From the NCBI GenBank assembly GCA_001986395.2, contig MQVO02000001.1, forward strand, positions 868,001-932,000: a stretch of DNA of 64,000 bases, written 5' to 3'. This document shows, piece after piece, positions 47,340 through 58,880 of the stretch. How positions within the stretch are numbered: the stretch's first letter is position 1; the number at the start of each line of letters is the position of its first letter. The notes under the pieces were generated by a model, which was given only the letters and a program-made list of their open reading frames with translations, was not told the DNA's origin and searched no databases. Position numbers and translations under genes: made by a program. Origin of the DNA: Irpex lacteus. Lineage: Eukaryota; Basidiomycota; Agaricomycetes; Polyporales; Irpicaceae.

Positions 47340-47938
47340 CAGAAGCTATAGAGGAATAAGCGGCGCAGTGCAACGAACACGGTGACACCAGGCGTTCGAA
47401 TGGTGAGTCTGTCAAACAAATCCTGCGAAGAGAGCGGGCAACCTCACACCAACACCGAAAGCCCGAAGGATGACATAGCCAAGACGTTCAGTTAGTCGAA
47501 GGAAAGCTACAGAAAACATGTCTTCCAAGGCTGTCGCGATAACGGTACTGCGCGAGGTCTGTATATTTGTAAGACTTTTGGGTTACTAAGCCTGATCGGA
47601 GCCACTTGCGCCATCCACAGGAATACGTTGCATCTGAGCATCTCGGAGCATCTGGACTCGAATGTTATGCGTCGATGTCGTTGTCTATTCACAAGCCACG
47701 GCGCGGCCTCAACCCTATTCACAGATGGGAACGTTCACGTGCAGTAGTGCTCATCTCTCTGCGAAATGATGTTATGTGAAGTCACCGCCAAATGAAGGCG
47801 TCGGAACACTTATCAGGCTGTGTAAGCTCTCAATTCATCTCTTGTATATAAGGACCAAGAGGCATCACGGATACAGTCTCATCATTCATTCCTCAGATAG
47901 ATTCCAACGACAGCACAAACACTACAGAATAATTCGAC
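47340..47938 (+). repeat. Duplicated 5' flank, AsaB-like copy 2
   Basis: Matches the minus-strand flank of copy 1 (12489 to about 13130); see that entry. It contains the counterpart of the possible relic gene (about 47430-47556, splice-like gap 47557-47620, then 47621-47637), here interrupted by TAG at 47493-47495. Confidence 0.75.
47845..47852 (+). promoter_or_regulatory. TATA-like element of AsaB-like copy 2
   Basis: TATATAAG about 90 bp upstream of the start codon, followed by gaccaagagg, a near match to copy 1. Confidence 0.5.
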
Positions 47939-48910
47939 ATGGCCGCTGCTGCAGTTCTCTCCCCTCGCGACGTTCAGACCACCTTTAACTACTTCGCCCC
48001 GATCGACGACGAGCCACCTTACTCGTACACTTACAGAGTTCCTGAGGGCCAACTCCAGAACAACATCGGCAAAGATACGCATCCCGCCGTTGTTCACGAT
48101 GTTCGCGGCAAGGAACAGGAATACGGTATTGGCCTCGATACATCTGGCTTCCAATTCGTCAAGCATGAGAGTACCGAGAAAGAGTTCACAGACGAGGAGA
48201 AGATTACCAGCGTGTACTACAAGGAAGTCGAGGAACTGTTGAAGAAGGAAGTTGGTGCGAAGAGGGTCTTTATCTTCGACCACACCATTCGGTACGGATT
48301 ATTCGCTCATGTCTGCTGCCTCCATTACTGATTTCTCTTGACGTTGTAGTCGTAAGCCCTCAGAGAACTCCGATGGCAGGGATCCGCAATCGCGTGGCCC
48401 TGTTGAGAGCGTACACATCGACCAGACCTACGAGGCCAGTGTCAAGCGAGTTTACCGCCACCTCGGAGACGATGCGGAACGTCTCTTGAAGGGGCGTGTT
48501 CGTATCATTAACGTCTGGCGTCCTATCGGGCACCCCGTTGCACACAAGCCTCTGGCTGTCTCTGACTGGCGTCATCTCGACCAGAAGGATCTCGTTGTCG
48601 CTCGCCTTATCTACCCTGACCGAGAGGGAGGTAAGTATCTCATTATTTCCTGAGTGTATACAACTCAGATAAGCTTACCTGATATCTCACTCTTCCAGGT
48701 GTGTACCAAGTCAAGTACAACCCCAACCACCGTTGGTACTACCTCTCCGACCAGAGCCCCGATGAGGTCACCCTCATCAAGTGCTACGACTCGGATGACA
48801 CGAAGGCCAGGTTGACTCCTCACTCCGCCTTCCCCGACTCTACTTCCCCTCCGGAGGCACCCCACAGGGAGTCCATCGAGGTCAGGACCCTCGTCTTCGA
48901 CACTGAGTAG
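47939..48910 (+). CDS. AsaB/CmcJ-like non-heme iron oxygenase, copy 2
   Basis: Three exons: 47939-48291, 48350-48630 and 48699-48910 (281 aa). Same family and intron phases as copy 1. Key residues look complete: the metal-binding motif H140-I-D142 in VHIDQTYEAS (Asp codon 48420-48422), the distal His in LTPHSAF and the Arg in PHRESIEVRTLVFD. Other shared blocks are NYFAPIDDEPP, VHDVRGKEQEYGIGLDTSGF and IINVWRPIGHPVAHKPLA. It is probably a soluble Fe(II)-dependent hydroxylase or desaturase acting on a secondary metabolite; cosubstrate and substrate are not known. A linked role with the nearby O-methyltransferases is possible. Confidence 0.88.
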
Positions 48911-49631
48911 ATGGAGAGTTGTGTTATGGTTTTCGTTAATAGTATGGGTGACTCGGAAGGGTCGTTTATATGTACTTTGCCTCTTGTGTACTGTGGATCT
49001 TTGAATCTGGATATCTCTGCTCTCTTGTGTGAAATGTATGCTTCGCATTCTGCTCTTGACAGACAATATGCCTGAGAGACGCCAAACTTGAACGCTTTTC
49101 TGAAATCTTCGACTGAATATTTATGTACCCAGAATCAGCCATGAAAAGTGCCTGGTGTAGCTATATCGTTACTTCAAGTCGCATGGGTGATTTGAAGGCC
49201 CGACGCATTACGGATCAGTGTAACAGGCGCTCCGGTGCTATTGATCGTCTCTCCGCCGACATGCGACTTGGACTCGAATTTGTATGTCCAAATGGTCGTC
49301 GTCTTTGCCCTCACTCACGATGTAGGAAGACCCGTCAATTGCAACCTCGAACACCTGGCCACTGCTATATCTCTTACCTCAATTGTCTGATTGAACTTGG
49401 GCATTGAGTTCCAATCCAAGCTGGGCGGCGTCACGCTAGGCACCTGAAACAGCGGCTCAGCGCAACATTGTTGAAGCATCTCAAGTCAATCACTGTTATA
49501 CACAGCCAACGCGATTCGGAGGGGTTTTTGAAGGGTATATAGGGATCAAGTTGCTGTAAAGGTGCGCCTTCACTCTCTTCTCTCTTTGTCACTCCCAAAA
49601 CACGACTACTCAAGCTCACGCATATCAAAAG
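48911..49631. other. Intergenic
   Basis: About 720 bp holding the 3' end of AsaB-like copy 2 and the promoter of the F-box gene. An open frame at 49123-49407 has no family resemblance. Confidence 0.4.
49536..49543 (+). promoter_or_regulatory. TATA-like element of the F-box gene
   Basis: TATATAGG about 95 bp before the start codon at 49632. Confidence 0.45.
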
Positions 49632-51294
49632 ATGGGCTCATGGGACGAACTATGTTTGGTTTGCGGTATCTGCCCTGGTGGTGGTCCGTATGCATTATTG
49701 AGTCCTTACCAGCTTGAGGACGAAGCTCGCAAGATTGCTGCCGAAATTGAGGAGGGAAACGATGACCTGGTCGCCATCGTAAAAGATGCGCTTCAAGCCT
49801 CCTTCTCGCCCGACGAGAAAACGCTCGGATTCCGTCACGACTGGCTCCCAGACGGCGTTGGATCTGTCTCAGGAGAAGAGCACCACTACGCGACTGGAAA
49901 ATGCATTGCTATAGGCTATTTTGCCGATATTGGATGGGCACCGGTTCACGGAAGCAAAGTCCCAGACGGACGCCACGTCCAGATTAGACAGGTCACTGAA
50001 GATAGTGGTGGATCTTTTGCTGCACTGGTGTGCACAGACGGACCGTGGTCGGAGACCCTCGATTATTGGCCCTCAAACTGTTCAACCGCAGAAGGTCTCA
50101 ACCCTAACTTTTTCGTTCACGAACGATGTTACTACTACCTCAAGAACTGGATCGCTTACGCCAGCCTCCCACCTGCCGATGGTGGACGCTCACTGTCCTT
50201 TGCTGGAGAGCTGTACGAATTATTGAATTCCAGGGTAAAGCAGCGCAGTGAGTTGCCTAAATGCGCTTCTAGTGTCTCGTGACTGAACTTTGAAAGGCTC
50301 CGACAGTGCGCTATTCCCTGGAGTGGATTACACAGGCATAGAGGCTAGCCTGGACCAGTGGCAAAGCTTCTTTACTCCCTGTAGACGGGGTGTCAAGCAC
50401 GTTAAACAGGCGATTAAGGATGGTTTGCGGGGCAAAGATTTGATACCTGCCATACTTGACGATTGCCGCGCTTGGATGTTCATGCGACCGGATATGTGAG
50501 TAAATGCTCGTATTCCTCAAATCGAGTGATCTCTGACATCCTGTTTTCTCAGATGGCCAATGCCTCCACCAGCGCCAATCAATTTTGCATTCTCAGCTGT
50601 AAAGCCTCCTCTTGCCCCTGCACCGGCGATATGCAACCTCCCCAACGAGATTCTCCTCCCCATCCTGAGCGACCTGTTCATCGCCGACTTGTTGTCTTTA
50701 TCTGCCACCTGCCGCTCTGTACGCCAGCTTATCATCGATCCGCCATTCTTGAACCACGTGTTGCAAGATGCGCTACTGAACGGAAGTTGCCAATACATCC
50801 TGCCAGTAAAAGGACTACGAGATGAAGAAGAGCGCGCGTATGAGGCGATCCGACTTTGGCTTCCTGAGTCTGTGCGGCCGTCTAGCATCAGCGAGGACGA
50901 GACACATGGTGACGAGACCGTCGACGACGACGAAGATGTGGAGGAGGAGAAGGAGGAAAAGGAGGAGGGGAAGGAGGAGAAGGATGAAGCCGAAACTGAA
51001 GGAAATGTGGAAGAGGGAGAACAGGAAGGAGAAGAACAAGAGCCGGTCGTTCCTCTAGTGAAACCGCTGCTACTCCATTCGCAATTCCCAGCGTTGGCGT
51101 TCATCCAGGCTTGCCTGCAATCCGACTCTATGAGAAACAGACGAAGATTGTGGGGAATGGTGCAGCAAATTGGAGGTGTGTGGAGGAAATATCGCGTGGA
51201 TGGCTGGGAGGTCGATCGGTTCTATCCGTCGGAGGAGATCGCGGCGGATATGCATCGGGACCCTGCGGAGTGTAGGCCGGTTTGTGAACGTTAA
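49632..51294 (+). CDS. F-box protein with N-terminal Cys motif
   Basis: Three exons: 49632-50247, 50297-50495 and 50553-51294 (518 aa). The N-terminus (LCLVCGICPGGGP) has closely spaced cysteines, as in many agaricomycete F-box-like proteins, followed by a globular region with FVHERCYYYLKNWIAY. The F-box lies at about residues 296-340 (CNLPNEILLPILSDLFIADL, LSLSATCRSVRQLIID). A very acidic linker of Glu/Asp/Lys repeats (about 50880-51050) comes before a conserved-looking C-terminus (FYPSEEIAADMHRDPAECRP). It is likely an SCF substrate receptor; its target is unknown. These families are strongly expanded in mushrooms. Confidence 0.8.
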
Positions 51295-51504
51295 GACTTG
51301 AAGGATTAAGTATACATATTGTTTGTGGCTTTGCTATTGTGATGCGGCACTTTGCTGATAGTTGTTTTCAGGTAAATCCCTCGACACTGGCAGAATACAT
51401 GGCACAGATTATAAACGTCACTGATTTGGGCATACTGCTGGAAGTTGTTCACTGGGCTGAGTTGAAATGAACTATGTATGAGTCTCACGGCGCGTTAAAA
51501 GCTT
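51295..51504. other. Intergenic
   Basis: 3' end of the F-box gene; no further feature seen. Confidence 0.4.
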
Positions 51505-51867
51505 ACATCTGCTCACAGAAATATGGCGCAATCGTGACTGCTATTCAATATTCAATGATGGCCCTGGACTGACACTTCCTGTGGCTGGCTGCCGTGACAC
51601 TTACAATCGCGTGGCAAGTAGCCGTTGTATACACGGCTCATGCTGGTCTCAGGTCATCCTCGTATGCCCCAACACTGCGGCTGGTCAACACGCAAGCGAA
51701 TGCTTACCATTCCCCACGGCGGGTCACTGCCACCAAGCGCTGCAGTCTATTTTTGGTAACTATCACCCTTGTGGCGCAGCTGAGCGGCCATGCCGGTGAC
51801 ATATCGCAACGTCTTGCCGCACGCCGAGTAAACGTGCAAGCATGCTGGGGTTACTGAAGCTGCGATC

Positions 51868-52163
51868 TATATTTCCGCTACCAGCTTGCTGGTGTAGCGG
51901 GTCTTTGGGTCTGGGGTTGAGTTGTGTGCACAGTTGTGTGTCGCACGTGCCGCACGTGACTATAGTAAGCATAAATGACATACCGAGGATCCTGCGCACA
52001 AAGCTGCTGGCCGGAGCGCCGGAGGCGCGAAGGCCTGCAGCGATGTGCGCCGTCGGGTGGTTGTGCTCACTGCTCATCACGTCGCAGAGCCTTTACTGGA
52101 CAGAACATTGGTAGCGGGTCTAGCTGCGAACGCAGCGATAGTGGATTATGAAGCATACGTGGC
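51868..52163. mobile_element. Insertion of about 296 bp, candidate non-autonomous element
   Basis: In the OMT1 flank the sequence runs directly from GCGATC to CTCAATACAAAC (minus strand, about 22058-22046). In OMT2 the same two anchors (51862-51867 and 52164-52175) are separated by about 296 bp. The inserted DNA begins with a strong hairpin (CCGCTACCAGC / GCTGGTGTAGCGG, 51875-51900). It contains two direct copies of GTAGCGGGTCT (51894-51904 and 52111-52121) and has no coding capacity. This fits a small non-autonomous element or its remnant. A deletion in the OMT1 flank is the alternative. Confidence 0.5.
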
Positions 52164-52380
52164 CTCAATACAAACGTTCGTAAACTTGAAGCAGCATCAT
52201 ATGCGGTTGAAACGCCGAGTGTAAGTATGAACGCGTAAGCGTCTGTCATAAATAGCACTGCTAATCAGATAAGATTGATCTGGTTTGGAGGTAAGTCTGC
52301 AATTCCGCCGCAGTCTAGGAGTAAAGCAGATGATCAGCCCACGTCATAGCTGGGCCGACGAATGTATACACAGGACAGAA

Positions 52381-52386
52381 TATATA
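52381..52386 (+). promoter_or_regulatory. TATA-like element of OMT2
   Basis: TATATA about 105 bp upstream of the start codon, at the same relative place as in OMT1. Confidence 0.5.
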
Positions 52387-52487
52387 GGAAGCTGAGTTCA
52401 CACTAATTACTCTTCACCTCTCACATTCCCCACTCACATACCTCCTGCGTCGCCACTGTCTCCTATTTTCATACCATATAACTCTAG

Positions 52488-54449
52488 ATGTCAACCACGG
52501 CGTCTTTCCCCGGATTACAAGAGCTGCGTGCGCTTGCCAACCTCATCAATGCCGGTGTCGATCAACTCGAGCAAGTGTGCATCACTCAGGGGAAAGATAT
52601 TCCGCCCCTGAATGAGCCGACTACTCTTCAAGAGGAGTCTATCCTCTTCTCTCCGGACGCCATCAAGACCGGAAGTCTGATCGTTGCTGCCACAACTCAA
52701 CTTGCGGCAGCGGTTCGTCCAAGCTTATTCGCCGCCACTCAGCTGAGTTTCTCGGTAAGTATTTCAACGTGCTGCTGTGTGTGTCCTCACTGACAAGGGA
52801 AGAAAGACCTTAGTCCCGACCAGTCTTGGTATTGCGATAAAGGCGCATGTACCTGAGATCCTGAAGGAGGCTGGTCCCAAGGTATGTTGAATACCTATTG
52901 ATCTACGATACCCAACTGACCAACCATGGTTTAGGGTCTCCACGCGAAAAATATTGCAAAGTACACGGGAGTTAACTCAGAGAAGCTGGGTAAGCAGTTT
53001 ATACCATAGTAGAGTCCGTCGGAGCTTCTAACTTGCATTGATCTGTGTTGAAGCACACATTTTGCGCCTTCTTGCAACGGCCCATATCTTCAAAGAGGTC
53101 GCGCCGGACACCTTCGCAAACAATCGCATTTCGTCAGGTCTGGATACCGGAAAGAGTGTGAAGGAAATTCTTGCAGAGTACGTGCTTAAAGATACGTTGT
53201 ATCGCCTTTACTGAGCGATTGCACTTGCTATCTAGTCCCGAAGCCAAGTACGATGGCACGCAAAGTGCATCCGCTCTAATCGAGCAGGTGTAAGCCCGCC
53301 TGTTTCTCGTTGCTGTAAGGTACTTATGCTAAAGTTTGTTGATTTCGGAATAGCACCACGGATGACTTGCTCAACTTTGCTCACCTCCATACCGTCATCT
53401 TCGATCCGAAGCTCACGAACTCCGGTGAACCCAATGAATCGGCGTTCAACATCGCGCACAAGACAGACCTTCCCGTTTTCGAATGGTTCAGCCAGCCGGA
53501 GCAAGCATACCAGAGTAGACGTTTCGCGACGGGCATGCACGCTGGGAACAGGGTTGGCACTCCAGGCATTATAACCAAAGGTGCGTGCTCATTCCACGCC
53601 TACTGGTCAGCATTGATTGTTAAATCAAAAACTGCTGTAGGGTTTGATTGGAAATCGTTACCCAAGGGCTCTGTCGTTGTGGACGTTGGAGGTGGCATTG
53701 GGACCCAGACAGCATTCCTTGCGAAGGAATTCAACCATCTCAAATTCATCGTCCAAGATAGAGCTCCTGTCATAGAGAACGACGCTGCAAAGGTGCGTGG
53801 CTTTGTGTTGTTATTCTGTGTGCCTGTTGCCGATGAGTATCTGTAGTTTTGGGAAGCAGAACTCCCGGAGGCTATCACTTCTGGCCGCGTTCAGCTGCAA
53901 GGTCGGTGCTCTGTGATCATAAACCCAGGCCAGGATCAGATGCTGATTATCGACCAATAGTGCACGATATCTTCAAGCCACAGCCCGTCCGAGATGCAGC
54001 TGTGTTCTTCCTTCGTGCCATATCTCATGATTGGTCGGATGACTACTGCGTCAAGTTCTTGACTCAGTTGCGCGAGGCCGCTACTCCAAACACGCAGCTC
54101 ATTGTCATCGCCAATGTTATACCCTATGCCTGCGCCGACTCAGGACCAACCATAGATATCCCAGGTGCTTCTAGCATCCGCCCCACCGCGCCTGCGCCTT
54201 TGCTGCCCAATTTTGGAGCGGGTGGCATCATGACATACTTAGGTGACATTATGGTAAGTGTCCCAAAAACAGGCTGGTGTACGTGTGCTGAGCTATGGTT
54301 GATTGTAGATGTTGGTCGGTCACAATGCTCACGAGCGCACCGTCCCCGAGTTTGCGAATATCTTTGAGAGGAGTGGGTGGAAGCTCGTAAGGGTGCACTC
54401 TGAAGGCTTCAACTTCCATGATATCAAGATTATTGGTGTTCCCGCCTAG
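52488..54449 (+). CDS. SAM-dependent O-methyltransferase, copy 2 (OMT2)
   Basis: Ten exons: 52488-52754, 52807-52881, 52935-52989, 53054-53177, 53236-53289, 53354-53580, 53641-53792, 53847-53901, 53961-54253 and 54309-54449 (480 aa). Closest paralogue of OMT1, with the same exon lengths except exon 9 (6 nt shorter). SAM motif VVVDVGGGIG follows FDWKSLPKGS near residue 269; catalytic SHDWSDDYC has His at about 359; the C-terminal block is FERSGWKLVRVHSEGFNFHD. COMT-type small-molecule methyltransferase, cytosolic. Together with OMT3 it forms a tandem pair in the same direction, 1.25 kb apart. Confidence 0.9.
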
Positions 54450-55701
54450 GCGCAATATGTAGCACATATTTAAGGATAATACGAAACGTAGAACCCCTGC
54501 CAGTGCTCAACGTATCGATCTCAACGTATTGATTCTTTTCCGTGACGAGTATGATTAAACGTGCGAGAGGCCCTACTCCCTGAAGGTGAAGTTTACGTGT
54601 GTATACACCGACATCACTGGGCCCTTGCGTAAGGCACCCCACATTCGAACCCCTCGTTGCCTGTTACGAGTCCGGACTCAGCGCAAGGATCTGACATTAC
54701 GTGGCATTCGCAAGCTATAAGAACTTCAGTGAGGTTGCAGACGTATGGCGTTGATGCGAAGCAATTGAATTATAGTTTTAAAAAGTATCAAACAAGCACG
54801 ATGCAGATGTCAGGGAAGCTTCATGAATGGAAGTCCATCTAGGGATGGGCGACAAGCTGGAATGGCTGGATTCGGGCGTGTGGCAGTAGTGCCAGCAACT
54901 TGAACACCAGGTTTGTCCACTACGTAGATCATGTTCTAGTATGAAACAAACTCGAACTTGAGCCGTAGATCTAGACCGGTTGATTGTTTGTCGCCAACAT
55001 GGACAAGATCCCATTGAAATGAATGCCAGTGGCAGCAGTCGCTACTGCCCATTGGACTCACGGCGATGCTTCAATAAGACCGAAATTGGGGGAAGGGGGC
55101 TTGGAGGCATACGTGGACTGCCGGCAACATAGAAGCGGAAAATCAATGACAGAAAAGCATACGCAAATGACGGCCGTAACAACACAGGGAGGAAGTTACT
55201 CCATCACAACGGATGAAGCTCCAGATCAGCTGGTTATCAGATAAGATGACAGTCGGCAGCGTGAGAAGGACCCACATTTATGTCCGGATTAGGTCATCAA
55301 CTCGTTAATGCCGCTGATTGCCGATCGCCTAGTACCTTGTTTGCCACATCCAGGATCCCAAGCAGTTGGTTCGTGGCCGCTGGTAGAGCGAAGCAGCAAA
55401 CGCCTGCGTACACCAAGCGGCATGACTGGCCTCAGGGCCCCCGTTAAGAAGGTCTGGTCTGTGTTCCTATTGACTAGTATTGAGTAAACCAGATGAGCAA
55501 GTAATCCAAGTCGTTGCCGACACCGTGACGCCACGAACGAGCATAAGCTCCCCCTGGCCATTATAAGATGGGGCAGGTAGATGAGGCAGTCAGCTCAACA
55601 CAGCTACTCCTCATTCTGCAGCAAACCCCGTATTCAGGTGCGAAACATCTCCTACGAGACCTCTCCTGACCGTACGAATTATTGACACTCTCGTCCGCTA
55701 G
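54450..55701. other. Spacer between OMT2 and OMT3
   Basis: About 1.25 kb without a supportable gene. It shows no obvious similarity to the OMT1/OMT2 5' flank. Confidence 0.45.
55562..55567 (+). promoter_or_regulatory. TATA-like element of OMT3
   Basis: TATAAG about 140 bp before the start codon. Confidence 0.35.
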
Positions 55702-57691
55702 ATGTCCACGTCATACACGTCGTTGAACGAGTTACGTGAGCTCGTCAAGCTCATAAACACCTCGTTCGGGGACATAGAGAAAGCTGTCGAGGCCCAGGGT
55801 ACGGACCTACCGGCTCTCAACGGGAACTTTAGCTGGGAAGCAGAAGGTGTGATTAATGACCCGGAGGTTGAGAAGGCCAGCAGTGTGATCACAGCCGCTG
55901 CATCCCAACTTGCGGCCGCTGTCCGATCGCCTATGCTCTCTCTGTTTGCAGTGGCCAACCAGGTACTTTTCCAAACCCACGTACCACGACGGCATTGTCA
56001 CTTACAAATTTAACAGTATTTTCTGTCTGCCTCCCTCGGCGTGGCATTGAAAGCGCATGTGCCTGAGATCTTGAGAGAAGCAGGCCCTCAGGTATGTTCT
56101 TCTGCCGAGCGGATTATTTGTACCTCACTCACGAGGCTCAATTCACAGGGCGCTCATGTCAAGGATATCGCCGCTCCCAGTGGGATCAATCCGGATAAGC
56201 TCGGTAAGTAAAAATAATATATCGGTGGACTGTACGTTGGCGGCCTAACTCTTTGTTCGGGTTTTAGGTCGTATTCTTCGTCTCCTCGCCACGAATCACA
56301 TTTTTCAAGAAATTGCTCCCGATGTGTTCACCAACAATCGTATCTCAGGTAGCATGGACAGCGGAAAGAGTGTCAAGGACATCATCGCCGAGTATGTATA
56401 TCATTTACATCATGTATTTACTTCCAGTTCTAAAATGCGCCCGCTCAATAGCCCGGATTCCAAGTACGATGGCACCCTTAGCCCGGCTGCAATGTTGGAG
56501 TTGTCGTACGTTACTTCATTACTACTCGGGTTAAGCAGGTATATCGTCATTAACACTACTATTTTTCTACAGCACCGTAGATGGCACAGTCAGCTTCGGG
56601 GACATTTCGAAAGCGCTGTTCGATCCCAAATACGCCAACTCCGGAAAGCCGAACGAAACCGCTTTCAACATCGCAACAGGAAGCGACTTGCCGTTTTTCG
56701 AGTGGTTGAGCCAGCCTGAGAATGAAATCAGGAACAAGAAATGGGCCACTGCTATGAATGGATTCGACAAATTCACCGCTCAGGACGTCATCCTGAAAGG
56801 TACGCCGCTTATAAAAAAGCTGTGATCGTATGGTAATGACCGGCGTGGTCCTGAAGGATTTGACTGGAAGGCGCTGCCAAAGGGCTCTGTCGTCGTAGAC
56901 TTTGCGGGTGGTGTCGGCGGCCAGACGTTAATCCTCGCCAAGGAGTTTGACCACCTCAACTTTGTGGTTCAAGACAGAGCACCGCTCATCGAGAATGAAG
57001 CCACCAAAGTACGTCTTTTCCTAATACAAAAATATCACAGAGCCGTCGCTAACTCATAATTGATATACTACTAGTTCTGGAAGGAGAAATTCCCAGAAGC
57101 GATCTCGTCTGGCCGGGTTAAGTTGCAAGGTCAGTGTACCCTCACGCAGAAAACCCACGATATACAACTCACGATTTTTGATTCTCTCCCAGGCCATGAC
57201 ATATTCTCTCCTCAGCCCGTCCGCAACGCTGCTGTCTTCCTCGTTCGTGCCATTACCCATGACTGGTCGGATGAATACTGCGTCAAGTTCCTGACCCAGT
57301 TGCGCGCTGCGGCCACACCCAACACGCAGCTCGTCGTCGTTGATAACGTCATTTCCTATGCCTGCCTCGATTCTCAGGAGACTCTGAATATCCCAGGCGT
57401 CAAGGAAGTTCGACCCACCGCCCCCAAGCCTCTTCTGCCCAACTTCGGAACGGCAAGCGCAATGACCTATTTGTTGGACGTCTCGGTGAGTAAATATGAC
57501 CTAGTCCCAGCTGCTACTGCGAATTCTCATTGGAATATTTTCTATCATAGCTTATGACCGGCCTCAACGGTAAAGAGCGTACAGCTGCCCAATTCGCCGA
57601 GATTTACAAGCAGAGCGGCTGGAAGTTGGTCAGGGTACATGCTGATGACTTCAACTACCACGATATCAAGACCATCGCTGTCCCAATTTAA
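55702..57691 (+). CDS. SAM-dependent O-methyltransferase, copy 3 (OMT3)
   Basis: Ten exons: 55702-55962, 56017-56091, 56149-56203, 56268-56391, 56452-56505, 56573-56799, 56857-57008, 57075-57129, 57193-57485 and 57551-57691 (478 aa). Same exon plan as OMT1 and OMT2 but clearly more diverged (N-terminus MSTSYTSLNELRELVKLINT). SAM motif VVVDFAGGVGGQT and catalytic THDWSDEYC (His at about 357) are intact. The region around KYANSGKPNETAFNIATGSD, expected to contribute to the substrate pocket, differs from the other two, which suggests another substrate. Likely an older duplicate than the OMT1/OMT2 pair. Confidence 0.9.
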
Positions 57692-58228
57692 ACGCGGAGT
57701 TTGCGTCCTGAGGCCTATCGACGGCGGGTTGGTACCCTGCCTTGTAGTATAGTTGTAATCAGTTGGTATCGTGCTCAACCGTGATATCCTACTGTACTTC
57801 GATGTTCTTGAAATGAAACGCTTTGAACAAGACGAGACGTGCTAGTGAGAATGGGCAAATATACTTACGAGGAGCCATTGCTAACTGTTAATGCATTCGC
57901 GTTGATCACAGATTTCTTGAGATCGGACTCCGTTCAAGCTACAGTATCTATTCAGCGCCGCTGCAAGGTAATAGTAGGCACACATGAGCCACCAGATATT
58001 CGCTCAACTCTCGGCGAGAAGAAGGCACCAATTATGGATGCATATTACGATAGTAGACAATACGGACAATTATTAGCTTCGCCTCTATTAACCCAAATAT
58101 CCCAGATTATACAATCACTTCTGAACCTCTCAACGTCTCGAAATCAGCACCGTCGCCTATTTTCGGTATCCCCAGGGTTCAATTGCTTCCCGCCTAGATA
58201 GTCCGTATATCACTCCGTGCTCCTGCTT
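57692..58228. other. Convergent 3' region
   Basis: About 540 bp between the OMT3 stop and the stop of the small secreted protein gene. An open frame at 57839-58201 has no family resemblance. Confidence 0.4.
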
Positions 58229-58880
58229 CTAGACCTTGACGACCTGCGAATGCACCTTGCATGCGCCATCGTACAAGACGGTATGATCGGGGATGAATCC
58301 ATCCTCGAAGGGAATCTGCAGCGCCCTGGTTTCAACACTTCCAGGGTAAGAGGTGTTGTGCCCAGAACCGGTCGCGTCCAGAGCAAGGATGAGGCCATTA
58401 GGGCCGCCTTGGAGCCAGGCTTGGGAGTGAGGATCGGTGGGTAAGGTAATGTGGATGGTTCCGGACAGGAAAACGACCAGCCTGTTAAGGAGTGTCGAGT
58501 TAAGTAATTGATTGACTTCGATGCGCTGAGTAACGGGCAAGAAAGCGCAAGAAGTTCAATATGATCTAGGGCACTTACTGAGGGTGTGGTGCGTTGTGGA
58601 CGCCTCCTTCGAATCTGGGAGGAATGACTGTGTACGTTGCGTTGGCCAAGTTGTCGATCAACAGCGTGGATGCACCAGCCGTGCCTGCACCAGTAGATGT
58701 GGACAATGGGCTCGCGAAACGCCAACACTCGAAAGCGGAAGCATTATTCTTCGTAACGAGAGTAGTAGCCTCGAGGTAGGTGGTGGTGGAACGTGCACTG
58801 ACACCGGCTACGGAGACCGCGGACGCTACTGATGAGCAGAGAAGTGCGGTGAAGACGGCTATGGAGTTTTTGGAGAACAT
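58229..58880 (-). CDS. Small secreted protein, unknown function
   Basis: Two exons, 58880-58579 and 58481-58229 (184 aa). The N-terminus (MFSKNSIAVFTALLCSSVAS) is a typical signal peptide, with cleavage probably after residue 20. The mature part has blocks seen in fungal secreted proteins of likely beta-sandwich or cupin-like fold: TLLIDNLANATYTVIPPRFE, GGVHNAPHPQLVVFLSGTIH, WLQGGPNGLILALDATGSGH, NTSYPGSVETRALQIPFEDG. Only two cysteines, and N-glycosylation sites at NAT and NTS. The intron (58578-58482) is in phase and longer than usual. Function not assigned. Confidence 0.75.

Larger units (their letters stand above)
51505..52487 (+). repeat. Duplicated 5' flank of OMT2
   Basis: Counterpart of the OMT1 flank (22430-21738, minus strand). 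Collinear blocks cover 51505-51867 and 52164-52487, interrupted by the insertion at about 51868-52163. Similarity stops before 51505. Confidence 0.8.

Noticed and set aside
54620..54680. A tRNA-like TTCGAA motif (minus strand GGGGTTCGAATG).
   Set aside because: The bases on both sides of the loop do not pair into a T stem, and no matching acceptor or anticodon arm is present.
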